A DNA stretch of 64,000 nucleotides, taken from IMG/VR virus record IMGVR_UViG_3300020125_000159, positions 28,696 through 92,695 of that record, one strand, 5' to 3'. Below, in pieces: positions 9,723 to 18,012 of the stretch; position 1 is the stretch's first letter; every line of letters begins with the position of its first letter. A program made the position numbers and the translations under genes. This stretch comes from a virus. The notes below the pieces were generated by a model. The model was not told the origin of the DNA. It did no database searches and saw only the letters and a list, made by a program, of their open reading frames with translations.

Positions 9723-10978
9723 TCCTCTAGGTTCTGATATATTTCGTCGTCTTTGAATACATCGTCGTTTACGTTTGTGCTTGCCCGATGCTCCTCACCC
9801 ATCAACTTCTTTGTTGGATCAATACTTCGGATTGATTGGAATTTCACGTCATAGTCCTGTAGGTTATCTGATCTGAACACCGTCAAAGGACCGCCGAAGA
9901 CTATCGGAGGACTACCTGATTTGCTTGGAGGAATGTTGCAGTTACCAATAGAGCCTCGCGGTCCCCATTGGTCATGGTCTACCATCGAATGTGTTTTCTT
10001 CCATACATTGTTTCCATTCTCATCTGTCCAATGCTCCAGTTGCACTGAGCCGTCTGGTAAGTTGTATACGATTGTCTTGATTCCGAACCAAGACCCTAAC
10101 TTGAAGTTATATGCGCTGTTGTTGTTGACACCTGAGATATCTGTACTGTATCCTGTGGTATGATATAAGTCTTTTTCATATTTCTGACGCGCTAAACCAT
10201 TAGAACCTTTATTGCAGTAGATATTCGCATGATAATTGTCCGAACAACCTAATGCGCATCCACATGGTCCGACACTAGTACTACTTGTTGTGCTTCTCTG
10301 TCCACGCATGACATGTTCTATATGCGCCTCTCCATTTGATGAGCCACTTCCTACTTGATTGATTCTGTAGTAACTAGTCATTTCGATATTCTTCCAGTCC
10401 ATTGAATCTTGCATGAATCCTTGTTGTGCACATTTTGTAAAGTCGGTGCAAAGCTTGCTCTGATTGAATCCCCCATCTTGTGTGATTGCACCTCTAATCT
10501 CAATCTGTCCTTTGATCTTGAACGAACCGTCTCCGTTGGCAATGTATTTTGGTTTGTAACTATTGCTTGCCTCTGGATTATTGCCACGTGGGTCAGAGGA
10601 TGGGTCGTTGGTCATGAAGTAATTAGAGCCTGGTCCATCTCCGTAGATTTTGGTAACACCGAATTGGTCTACATTACCTGGAGTCGGGGTAGGAGTTGGT
10701 GTTGGAGTAGGAGTAGGAACTGGCGTAGGAGTCGGCACTGGAGTTGGTGTCGGAGTAGGGGTAGGGGTTGGCGCGGGTACTGGAGTCGGACTAGTTTTTA
10801 AAATTTGTAAAATTTGATTTGCAATATCTGTTAACTTAGATATGGCTGCTAAAACTGCTGCCTCATCAGGTTTTTTTGGTGGCTTTGGTTTTGGCTTGCC
10901 GTGCTTAGCGAGAAATTCGTCGTCGGTGAGGTTTACTAAATCGTTTTCCTCACTTATTAATTGATCATCTATTGACAT
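9719..10978 (-). CDS. Adhesin with Pro-Thr linker and lectin-like module, about 419 aa
   Basis: A TTG at 10981 or ATG at 10978 could start; ATG is preferred. The N-terminal 60 residues are acidic then Lys-Pro-rich, followed by a helical stretch, a long PTPTPVPT linker, and one complete copy (from QFGVTKIYGDG to SIRSIDP) of the lectin/lyase-like module found twice in the downstream gene. The module has conserved Cys pairs and a WFGIKTIVYNLPDG strand. It probably binds a surface polysaccharide. The acidic C-terminal tail is unique to this copy. Confidence 0.65.
   Translation of the reverse strand: MSIDDQLISEENDLVNLTDDEFLAKHGKPKPKPPKKPDEAAVLAAISKLTDIANQILQILKTSPTPVPAPTPTPTPTPTPVPTPTPVPTPTPTPTPTPTPGNVDQFGVTKIYGDGPGSNYFMTNDPSSDPRGNNPEASNSYKPKYIANGDGSFKIKGQIEIRGAITQDGGFNQSKLCTDFTKCAQQGFMQDSMDWKNIEMTSYYRINQVGSGSSNGEAHIEHVMRGQRSTTSSTSVGPCGCALGCSDNYHANIYCNKGSNGLARQKYEKDLYHTTGYSTDISGVNNNSAYNFKLGSWFGIKTIVYNLPDGSVQLEHWTDENGNNVWKKTHSMVDHDQWGPRGSIGNCNIPPSKSGSPPIVFGGPLTVFRSDNLQDYDVKFQSIRSIDPTKKLMGEEHRASTNVNDDVFKDDEIYQNLED
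10681..10795 (-). repeat. Pro-Thr linker repeat (hexanucleotide-like)
   Basis: Alternating Pro/Thr/Val codons give a near-tandem GGAGT(A/T)GG(T/A/C) pattern on the plus strand. It encodes a stiff extended spacer in the adhesin. Confidence 0.7.
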
Positions 10979-11001
10979 CAATAACTAAAGTGTCAAAAAT
11001 G

Positions 11002-11015
11002 ATAAAGGGAACTAA
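11002..11015 (-). promoter_or_regulatory. Late-type promoter element
   Basis: TTTAGTTCCCTTTAT sits about 25-38 nt upstream of the adhesin start at 10978 and just past the stop of the upstream gene at 11021. Confidence 0.55.
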
Positions 11016-11020
11016 AATCC

Positions 11021-13204
11021 CTATTTCTTCAGTCTAACGTCCCATGTGGTATCTACTTCGAAAGTAGAATTTTTACGTTGTTCGCTTCTCTTCTTATACA
11101 ATGCATGGCGTGAATGTTCGCTCTGATGTAACGCTGTTCTTTTACTGGCCCTATCTATCTCAGTCCATGTTTGCCCATTGTCGTAACTGACTTCTTCATA
11201 CCCGCCACTTGCGAGTTGGTATTGTTTTGGTATTACTTTTAATTGATCCATATCTGCCGTTTTTGGTAACTCATTGAACCAGTTTGGAAATACGAAGTCT
11301 GATAAAATCACTCCATCTATTTCATAGAAGCTACTCTCACATGGGTCACATAACTCCTGATACATTAGACATGGTTTGCCTGAAGGATCTAATCCCTTTA
11401 AGGTGACGTTTGCTGATGGGTCACCTATACATTCAATTATTTCATGACTGAATCCTATGCTTGGTGATTCTCCCGCTTGTTTTTCTGTCTTTGTGAAAAT
11501 CTTGGAAAGTGGTTCTCCGTTTGGACCCACATCATGATAAGCTAAGGCGCCTGGCGAATCTGACGTGTCTAGGAATACACAATACCAATCGGCTATGGGT
11601 GGTTTTTGTGACTTTGGTATGAATACGAAATCTACTGAACTTCCCCATACTGGAGCCACATCTCTATCACACTGTTTCTTTAGAGCAGCCATCCATTTCT
11701 GTACGTCTGCATCTGTTGTATCGGTGCTCAGATTTTGTACTGCTATGACACCCATAATCTTTACTGGTGTAGGCGTAGGTACTGGAGTAGGCGTCGGGGT
11801 AGGTATTGGTGTTGGGGTTGGAATGGGGGTGGGTGTAGGTACTGGCGTTGGTGTGGGTGTTGGAATTGGTGTAGGAGTTGGGGTAGGGGCAGGTGCTCCT
11901 GGAATTGAGACTATGGCTGAAGTATGATCTGCGACATTGTTTTTGTCTGTTACATATAGAACGAATGTGAGATGATGGTCTATTTCATGACCTCCAGACT
12001 TGTTACTTGGAGCAGTAAAGCTAATCTTTGGACTATTTTTATCGGCAATTGTTGCAGTTGTTCCACCTGGTTGTGTCCATGTGAATTTCAATCCATCTCC
12101 TGAACTAGAAGATGCGTCCAATGTGACTGTATCTCCTGCATTCGCAACTGATGAAGCTGGACTAATTATTGCTTTAACTGTCAATGGTGTAGGAGTTGGC
12201 GTTGGAGTAGATTGTAGAGAAGTAAGTATTTCATTGAATGTCGGAGTCAAAGCGTTTAACGCATTAAGAATAGGATCAGGGCCTGGTGTGGGTGTCGGAA
12301 CAGGGGTTGGCGTTGGCACAGGTGTTGGGGTAGGAGTGGGCGTAGGTACAGGAGTTGGTGTTGGGGTGGGTGAAGGAGTACCACTAAAATCTATCTCTCT
12401 ATCTGACATTAATGTAAAGTCTACATTCTCCCATCCGTCTACTCGTATCTTGTCAGCCTGACATTTCCATGTACACTTTATACCATATTTTGGACTACCT
12501 GTATCTTCCCAAGTCGCGGCTAATTGCCATGTGTTATTTGGTTTGCCTGTAGAATCGAAAGGAGTTAAATCAACATAATATTCAAATTGACTTGTAGATT
12601 TATCGGCTGATACTTTGTGAACTGATTTAATACCTACCCAAGTATTGTTTGCCATTACTGGCACATGTATAATTTGTTTTACGTTTGGAACATGTTCATA
12701 TGCTAGATGAGTATAATTCCAGTTTGCATATACGCCGCTACTATTACTAGGTGTAGGATAATTAGTTTCGACAAGTGATCTAATAGTGTCGTCGTCTCCC
12801 CCATTCACTTTACAAGCAAGTGAGGTATGAACGCCTAAATTGTTATGACCTCTGATATATCCAGTGAGTTCATGGCATTGAATGCCTTGTGTGTCATATA
12901 AATATCCAGGGTTGTTTGCATATGAGTATTTTTGTTTCTGTCTTTTGCCTCCTCCTGGAATCATACATAAACGAATAGTTCTACCAGATGGAGAACCAGA
13001 CGCATAATTAACTACGTTTCCTGGAGTATTATAATAAACAAGACTACCTTCTGCGTTCCTTGTAACAGGAGCGCTACTGTTTATATTATCGAAATCGAAA
13101 TGTGAGTCCGTTCGTGGGTCTTTAAGTGATAAATCAAGATATACTGCCGAACCACCAGAGGCAGTCGGATAAATTTCTGCAACGCCGTCTTTTCCTATGT
13201 TCAT
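11021..13204 (-). CDS. Adhesin with lectin-like, PKD-like and metalloprotease-like domains, 727 aa
   Basis: Residues of about 1-275 are a divergent lectin-like module starting [12 protein letters not shown] and ending MSDREIDF. A Pro-Thr linker is followed by a PKD/Ig-like domain at about 345-440 ([20 protein letters not shown]), a second linker, and a C-terminal metalloprotease-like domain with [11 protein letters not shown] (H587) in normal order plus conserved Cys. The basic C-terminal tail is probably an anchor. HExxE without the usual third ligand leaves catalytic activity uncertain. The gene is the third member of the adjacent adhesin family. Confidence 0.7.
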   Translation of the reverse strand: MNIGKDGVAEIYPTASGGSAVYLDLSLKDPRTDSHFDFDNINSSAPVTRNAEGSLVYYNTPGNVVNYASGSPSGRTIRLCMIPGGGKRQKQKYSYANNPGYLYDTQGIQCHELTGYIRGHNNLGVHTSLACKVNGGDDDTIRSLVETNYPTPSNSSGVYANWNYTHLAYEHVPNVKQIIHVPVMANNTWVGIKSVHKVSADKSTSQFEYYVDLTPFDSTGKPNNTWQLAATWEDTGSPKYGIKCTWKCQADKIRVDGWENVDFTLMSDREIDFSGTPSPTPTPTPVPTPTPTPTPVPTPTPVPTPTPGPDPILNALNALTPTFNEILTSLQSTPTPTPTPLTVKAIISPASSVANAGDTVTLDASSSSGDGLKFTWTQPGGTTATIADKNSPKISFTAPSNKSGGHEIDHHLTFVLYVTDKNNVADHTSAIVSIPGAPAPTPTPTPIPTPTPTPVPTPTPIPTPTPIPTPTPTPVPTPTPVKIMGVIAVQNLSTDTTDADVQKWMAALKKQCDRDVAPVWGSSVDFVFIPKSQKPPIADWYCVFLDTSDSPGALAYHDVGPNGEPLSKIFTKTEKQAGESPSIGFSHEIIECIGDPSANVTLKGLDPSGKPCLMYQELCDPCESSFYEIDGVILSDFVFPNWFNELPKTADMDQLKVIPKQYQLASGGYEEVSYDNGQTWTEIDRASKRTALHQSEHSRHALYKKRSEQRKNSTFEVDTTWDVRLKK
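11762..11895 (-). repeat. Pro-Thr linker repeat
   Basis: A GT-rich near-tandem array on the plus strand encodes alternating Pro-Thr dipeptides between the PKD-like and metalloprotease-like domains. Confidence 0.7.
12188..12381 (-). repeat. Pro-Thr linker repeats flanking a helical spacer
   Basis: Two short Pro-Thr arrays surround a segment encoding [19 protein letters not shown] and connect the lectin-like and PKD-like domains. Confidence 0.6.
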
Positions 13205-13226
13205 ATAAGAAAGAGACTGTGAAAAT

Positions 13227-13241
13227 GATATAGAGAAGTAA
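13227..13241 (-). promoter_or_regulatory. Variant late promoter element (TTACTTCTCTATATC)
   Basis: The TTACTTC form lies about 25-38 nt upstream of the ATG at 13204, the same geometry as the TTAGTTC copies. Confidence 0.45.
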
Positions 13242-13273
13242 GGATTATATCACTTGATACATAATATAACCGT

Positions 13274-13627
13274 ATGCGTAAATGTTCCATTTGTAACTCA
13301 TCGTATACGTTTAAGGATAGTCGAGGACGTGAGCACTGGTATAATGTTAAAATCGCTCCTACATGTGAGAAATGTAATAATATATACAATAAAAATCCTA
13401 ACCGTATAAAATTCATGGGTAAGTATATTGTTATCAAAAATCCAAGAATAGGAGTTTGTAATTTATGTCGTGCAGTTAAAGGATTTGATTGTAAAAGGAC
13501 ACAGATGCATCATGATAATGATATTTACAATATAAATAATCCTATTAAAAATACTATAGAGTTATGTGTTATATGTCATAATAAAACAAAGAATGTATTC
13601 GGTCACAACAAAAAGAGTGTGGATTAA
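13274..13627 (+). CDS. Free-standing HNH endonuclease, 117 aa
   Basis: The protein has two zinc-ribbon CxxC pairs near the N-terminus (CSICNSSY, CEKCNNIY) and a third pair (CNLCRAVKG) leading into QMHHDND and a late ELCVICHNK, the typical HNH core. It is encoded on the plus strand between two minus-strand structural genes and overlaps the 3' end of the next by 4 nt. This placement is typical of a homing endonuclease inserted between late genes. The target site is unknown. Its AT-rich codon use differs from the flanking adhesins. Confidence 0.75.
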   Translation: MRKCSICNSSYTFKDSRGREHWYNVKIAPTCEKCNNIYNKNPNRIKFMGKYIVIKNPRIGVCNLCRAVKGFDCKRTQMHHDNDIYNINNPIKNTIELCVICHNKTKNVFGHNKKSVD

Positions 13628-15087
13628 CTCTTTGTAATAGTGAATGTGTCTAGCGCGACATTGCCTATATTGAAAAACGTTCCAGTGCAGAGTGTGGCCG
13701 CATTCGTGAAGGCAAGATAAAGATATCCAAAGTCGGCATTATCTGTATATGCTATCCAATTCGGTGTAGGTGTTGTGAATGCAAGAGTAGAATCGAGTGG
13801 TTGTCCTCCTGTTCCCACATTGATCATGATAGGCGCTAATGGATTGATATAAGCATTGGTTCCTGTTACTGTAGCGGTGGGAGTGGTTGGGTTATTATAG
13901 AGTATAGGATATGTTCTTTGATAATTGTAAGGGTGACCTGACAATACTAAATCTACACCATATTGATCAAATAGTGGATGGTATGCTGCACTAAACGAAG
14001 TAGGTACATAAGCTCCGACTGGACCAGTACCGCCGTCGTTGTACATGGGTTGGTGATAGCAAACTATTGTCCAGAAGATATTTCCATTCTTAGACGCTGC
14101 TGCCAAATCACTAGCCACGAAGTTATATTGGGGACTGGGATTAACATAAAGAATCTCTGTATTCATTACAAGAAAATGAATAGGTCCGTAATTGAAGCTA
14201 TAATATGGGGTAGTTAGGTGATAATGATTCAGGTAATTGTTCAGTAATGCGGGCTGTGCTGATCCTGGAACCGTTGTATATATTTCCTGATCTCCTAATA
14301 CCACATGAGTTATGGAATCAATAGCACTAGTCATACTGAACCAACATGCGGGATCAGTAGTTAATGCTAAATCTCCTAGTCCTATGAATCGTTGTAAAGG
14401 TGGTACACTTGTAAGCTTTCCTGCCAAATCATTGATATTTTGTTGTGCTGTGACACTCGCACATGAGAAGCTTCCTGCTGCACCTACACCAAAATCAGGG
14501 ACTGACGACGGTGTTGGTTGGGACGCGCCCTCGACTCTGACGACTACTGAATCTTGAAGATATGGAACTGGGGTTGCGTTAGCCGCGACTATACGATCTA
14601 ACCATATGGGGTAATAATCACCTGCGTTTAATTTACCTATATATAACGCATTAAATATCGAAGTTGGTTGACTAAAGACTACACCCGCGGGCGGAGTAGT
14701 ATGATCATCTGCTAATAATGCTGGAGTTGAATTAACACCGCCAGCGCCTAAACCCATTTTAAAGCTAACGTCCTGATCGCTGTTAAGAGTCTCGAACCAG
14801 ATATAATTATTCCTTAACGTCGTCCCAACAGCAGTATTCTGAACATAAAAGCAGCGATACTCATGTGTTTGACCTGCTGTTGCCTGTGTAATACTCACAA
14901 AATCATATAGATTAGAAGGTGCTCCAGAGGTTATTGCCCCTAATGTTATCAAAGAGATTGCTCCTCCTATACTTGAACCACCAAAAGGATTATTCACACC
15001 ACCTGAAAGAAAGAATTGTATGTTACCAGATTGTATTGGTGCTGGAGGTAAGGGAGGGCTTGTTGGTGGTGGTGGTGAAGTACTCAT
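13624..15087 (-). CDS. Baseplate-domain protein fused to degenerate purple-acid-phosphatase-like domain, 487 aa
   Basis: A Pro-rich N-terminus leads to a domain (about 20-185) related to the protein at 29120 (IQFFLSGG and IWLDRIV signatures). The C-terminal part resembles calcineurin-like/purple acid phosphatases: IGLGDLALTTD, VLGDQEIYT, CYHQPMY and SGHPYNYQRTYP. In active enzymes these would read GNHE and GHxH; here they are GDQE and GHPY, so several metal ligands are lost. It is likely a binding domain rather than an active phosphatase. Its start overlaps the upstream stop (ATGA). Confidence 0.7.
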   Translation of the reverse strand: MSTSPPPPTSPPLPPAPIQSGNIQFFLSGGVNNPFGGSSIGGAISLITLGAITSGAPSNLYDFVSITQATAGQTHEYRCFYVQNTAVGTTLRNNYIWFETLNSDQDVSFKMGLGAGGVNSTPALLADDHTTPPAGVVFSQPTSIFNALYIGKLNAGDYYPIWLDRIVAANATPVPYLQDSVVVRVEGASQPTPSSVPDFGVGAAGSFSCASVTAQQNINDLAGKLTSVPPLQRFIGLGDLALTTDPACWFSMTSAIDSITHVVLGDQEIYTTVPGSAQPALLNNYLNHYHLTTPYYSFNYGPIHFLVMNTEILYVNPSPQYNFVASDLAAASKNGNIFWTIVCYHQPMYNDGGTGPVGAYVPTSFSAAYHPLFDQYGVDLVLSGHPYNYQRTYPILYNNPTTPTATVTGTNAYINPLAPIMINVGTGGQPLDSTLAFTTPTPNWIAYTDNADFGYLYLAFTNAATLCTGTFFNIGNVALDTFTITKS

Positions 15088-15392
15088 CCTTTATCTTCAA
15101 CCATCCTATTTCCATCGTCATGAAGTGTTATTCTCTTTGGTCCCAATGGGACTACTTTCTTATAAGTTTTATAGTCTTTTATTGTGTCCTGGATTACCTT
15201 TAACTTGGATAACTCGTTATTGATATCATGTTTCTCACTTAGATTAGCCTCATTATTGATATTTCCAGCTGTGAAAGTCCCGTATATATCTCCATTATCA
15301 TATCCCCATGTGACATCAATACCCCGTTTTGATGGTATATAGGTAGAAGGATTGATATCACGTAACTTAACGGTCTTACTAAATATGGTCAT
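15084..15392 (-). CDS. Unknown small virion-region protein, 102 aa
   Basis: The product begins with a beta-rich segment (ITWGY-like, DNGDIYGTFTAGN) and continues as a charged helix. It is coupled to both neighbours by a 4 nt overlap downstream and 2 nt spacing upstream, so it belongs to the tail-fibre operon. I see no recognisable family. Confidence 0.55.
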   Translation of the reverse strand: MTIFSKTVKLRDINPSTYIPSKRGIDVTWGYDNGDIYGTFTAGNINNEANLSEKHDINNELSKLKVIQDTIKDYKTYKKVVPLGPKRITLHDDGNRMVEDKG

Positions 15393-15394
15393 AA

Positions 15395-16306
15395 TCAGAA
15401 CCAGACGTCGTTATCCACGCCGACTAACACAGCACCATAAATATACAGATTCTTTGGAGTAGTATTAGTTGTAGTAATCCCAAATCTCATAGTCTTATCT
15501 GCGTCAGCCGCTCCGCTGTTGGGAAGATTTGTGGTCTTCGTGGTTGCCACTGTCTGATCTACGGTACCAATTATATTAGTGGATGGAGTATATGCAAATT
15601 TGATACCATGAACACCATTGAAAGGTTGAGTTGTATTTGTTACAGTTCTAGTCGTTCCGTCACAACTGACCAACTGGTAAGTTGTACCAGTGCTATCACA
15701 GAACTCGAATCCTAGAGATTTGGTGATTCCAGCAGCGGAACCAGCGCTTTCTATATTTATTCCAATTCTTCCTTGAAGAAAAGTTGTTACTGTCTGCTGT
15801 TCAACTTTTGCCTGAAACTTTATCTTACTTCCAAAGTCTACTGTTATTCCTCCAATATCTGCTTGTGCTACAGCACTCGTAGTAACACCAGTACTAAGAT
15901 TGACACGCCATCGGTTAGCTGAGATGTTATCTGTGATTGTTCCTGAACTTACAATTGAAGTGAAAAAGTTTGCTACTCTTGGTGATATATAATTTAGATA
16001 TATCAACTGTCCAGTGTTTGATGCAAGGATATCTGAAAATAAGCCTCCTGTTGAAGCTAGATTAGTGCTATGATCATGTGTTGTCATAGGAAGCATCGCT
16101 ACCCACGCATTGTTGGCAGCATTCCTTTGATACATTGTGTTAGCAGTAAAAGCACCTGCACTATCTGTTGAAAATACTAATTGTCCAGGATATGTGGAAG
16201 ACATAGCACTAAGATTAGCGGAAGTATCAATTGTTACAGTTTTTTGGTTTAATCGAGCTGCGCTGTCCGAATCCGAACCTGCAGTCCACACGCCTCCTGC
16301 TGACAT
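15395..16306 (-). CDS. Probable tail fibre/baseplate protein, 303 aa
   Basis: The protein is Ser/Thr/Ala-rich with repeated beta-strand patterns. The N-terminus (residues 1-80) includes PGQLVFSTDSAGAFTANTM, typical of the fibre N-terminal region that displays a repeated short blade. The C-terminal 150 residues resemble a jelly-roll with one Cys pair. No enzyme motif is visible. A late promoter element precedes it. Confidence 0.6.
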   Translation of the reverse strand: MSAGGVWTAGSDSDSAARLNQKTVTIDTSANLSAMSSTYPGQLVFSTDSAGAFTANTMYQRNAANNAWVAMLPMTTHDHSTNLASTGGLFSDILASNTGQLIYLNYISPRVANFFTSIVSSGTITDNISANRWRVNLSTGVTTSAVAQADIGGITVDFGSKIKFQAKVEQQTVTTFLQGRIGINIESAGSAAGITKSLGFEFCDSTGTTYQLVSCDGTTRTVTNTTQPFNGVHGIKFAYTPSTNIIGTVDQTVATTKTTNLPNSGAADADKTMRFGITTTNTTPKNLYIYGAVLVGVDNDVWF

Positions 16307-16330
16307 TAATAATTTATTGTCTGTTTTTTA

Positions 16331-16346
16331 TAAAGATAGGAACTAA
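16331..16346 (-). promoter_or_regulatory. Late-type promoter element
   Basis: TTAGTTCCTATCTTTA lies about 25-40 nt upstream of the ATG at 16306 and overlaps the TAG stop of the upstream LamG gene. Confidence 0.6.
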
Positions 16347-17335
16347 GCGCTAATCAATGAAGCGCCTGCTGTTGCAACTGCTCCAAAAGCTATACTGCTA
16401 GTAGTAATCATATTTGTATTAAGATTAGTAACTTCTGCCTGTGTCAGAACTTTCTCTCTGTAGTAACGAAAGTCAGCCATATTTCCCATAAAGAATCCGT
16501 CATTAACTGCATTGCTTCCGACATACATATTCGTCCTAACATTTGGAAAAGTCGAATCAGTTGGAGTATCAACTATAAGTTTGCCATTAGCGAACATGTC
16601 TAATGCATTAACATATGTCGGATGGACACCATTACTTACATTATAAGTCATGACTACCCAATTCCATGTATTTAATATGAGTGGTGTTGTAGTAGTTACA
16701 GAGCTATGACTAACTCCTCCACGATAAATCCATGAATGAATAAAGCCGTTAGTATCTATAAATAAAGCCCACATATCGTTAGGGCCATCAATCTTCTCAG
16801 CTATGAATCTTTTTGCTCCTGTGGGAGTGGCAGCAAATGTGGTCGGATAGATAAGTGCAGCTACTGAGAATCCAGTTGTGGTTCCTAGCATCTGAATATT
16901 TGTATGATCAGCGATTTCAATAGCCTGACTTGTGCCGTCGAAATTCATTGCTATAGTACCAGCAGCTCCGTAGCCTTTGTCTGGACCAATTGCAGCTGTA
17001 GGCGTCTGCCCCAGAATAGTTCCTGAATTGCCTTGAAATGATGCATCTCTTACCACTTTTCCCCATGCGTCGAACCTATACCAGCATGTCAATGTTTTCA
17101 GGTCAGGTTCAAAAGGTATTTTAAATACTGTAGTTTTTGGTTTAGAGCTAGCGAAGCCTTGTTCCTTATACTGATTTATTGAGTTTGTAACCTTGATATA
17201 ATTCTTGGTATCTCCAGTTTGTAGTTGTAGTGTTTGAGCTTCGAATTGTGCTAGTCTCTCAGATAGAAGTTTGTAACGCGCAGCTAGTGGGTCTAACGAG
17301 TACTTCCTAATTTGATAAATAAAATTTGAACTCAA
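16343..17335 (-). CDS. LamG/concanavalin-like tail protein, 330 aa
   Basis: Residues 1-75 are a helical, charged stalk. Residues of about 85-310 form a LamG-like jelly-roll: LTCWYRFDAWGKVVRDASFQG, a GTSQAIEIADH strand, a TTGFSVAALIYP strand and a closing MGNMADFRYYREKVLTQAEV. The start is TTG close to the upstream stop, so the exact start is less certain. It is probably a baseplate-proximal sugar-binding protein. It resembles the LamG insert of the fibre at 1731 only at the fold level. Confidence 0.7.
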   Translation of the reverse strand: MSSNFIYQIRKYSLDPLAARYKLLSERLAQFEAQTLQLQTGDTKNYIKVTNSINQYKEQGFASSKPKTTVFKIPFEPDLKTLTCWYRFDAWGKVVRDASFQGNSGTILGQTPTAAIGPDKGYGAAGTIAMNFDGTSQAIEIADHTNIQMLGTTTGFSVAALIYPTTFAATPTGAKRFIAEKIDGPNDMWALFIDTNGFIHSWIYRGGVSHSSVTTTTPLILNTWNWVVMTYNVSNGVHPTYVNALDMFANGKLIVDTPTDSTFPNVRTNMYVGSNAVNDGFFMGNMADFRYYREKVLTQAEVTNLNTNMITTSSIAFGAVATAGASLISA

Positions 17336-17338
17336 AAA

Positions 17339-17977
17339 CTAAACACTATATTGATAGAGGGCATGTGACAAAGTAAAGAAGTCAACATTGACTGTATGCG
17401 TAACCCCTTGTCCAGTTGGATAAACAGTTCTAAATAACATAACGCCAGAGTTCGGATCATCAAATACAGCGCCTTCATTTACGGTGCAAGAAGCAATAGA
17501 GGGTGCGAAGAATCCTCCAAATCTCATAATCGCGCCTGCTGCGGTTTGAAAACCGTCTGAAGCTAAACCTACTCTTGCAACTTCGGACTGTAATTGATAG
17601 TCTGAAGCAGAGACAGGATTACTACCAGAACCAGCAGCGAAGTGTGTAAAGTATCCGTTAGCTGCCCCGAATCCAGAGTTTAATCCTACAGAGTTGGTGA
17701 CAAGTTCGGCTATCCTAACAAGGCCATCATTTACGACCTTGTTGGTTGATTTGCCGACATGTGTCGGTTCAAACTCCGTGTCGTCTACTGTTTGGTCATT
17801 CCATAATCTATCCAATTTGTCTGAAAATGAATCACTATAAAGTTTAACTTCCCAATAATTTTTGTTAACTGTAGCATGTCTTATTTTAGTAAATATTTTT
17901 GAAATATAACTGAGACTATCAAGATCCCAACTGGCACAATATCCTATACCATGGCGTTCTAGTTTAGAATCTTGCAT
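17339..17977 (-). CDS. Tail/baseplate protein, about 212 aa
   Basis: The open frame extends to 18025, but ATG at 17977 is preferred because it sits at the normal distance from the late promoter element and avoids overlap with the upstream gene. The product has an N-terminal helical half and a Gly/Ala/Phe-rich C-terminal half (GAIMRFGGFFAPSI). It lies between the hub and the LamG protein in the tail operon, consistent with a baseplate component. The family is not recognised. Confidence 0.6.
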   Translation of the reverse strand: MQDSKLERHGIGYCASWDLDSLSYISKIFTKIRHATVNKNYWEVKLYSDSFSDKLDRLWNDQTVDDTEFEPTHVGKSTNKVVNDGLVRIAELVTNSVGLNSGFGAANGYFTHFAAGSGSNPVSASDYQLQSEVARVGLASDGFQTAAGAIMRFGGFFAPSIASCTVNEGAVFDDPNSGVMLFRTVYPTGQGVTHTVNVDFFTLSHALYQYSV

Positions 17978-17997
17978 GACATTAGGATTTAAAAATA

Positions 17998-18012
17998 AGA
18001 AAAGGGAACTAA
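17998..18012 (-). promoter_or_regulatory. Late-type promoter element
   Basis: TTAGTTCCCTTTTCT lies about 22-35 nt upstream of the chosen ATG at 17977 and overlaps the end of the hub gene. Confidence 0.55.

Noticed and set aside
11565-12461. Plus-strand frames with long Gly-Val runs
   Set aside because: They are antisense reads of Pro-Thr linker codons of the adhesin gene.
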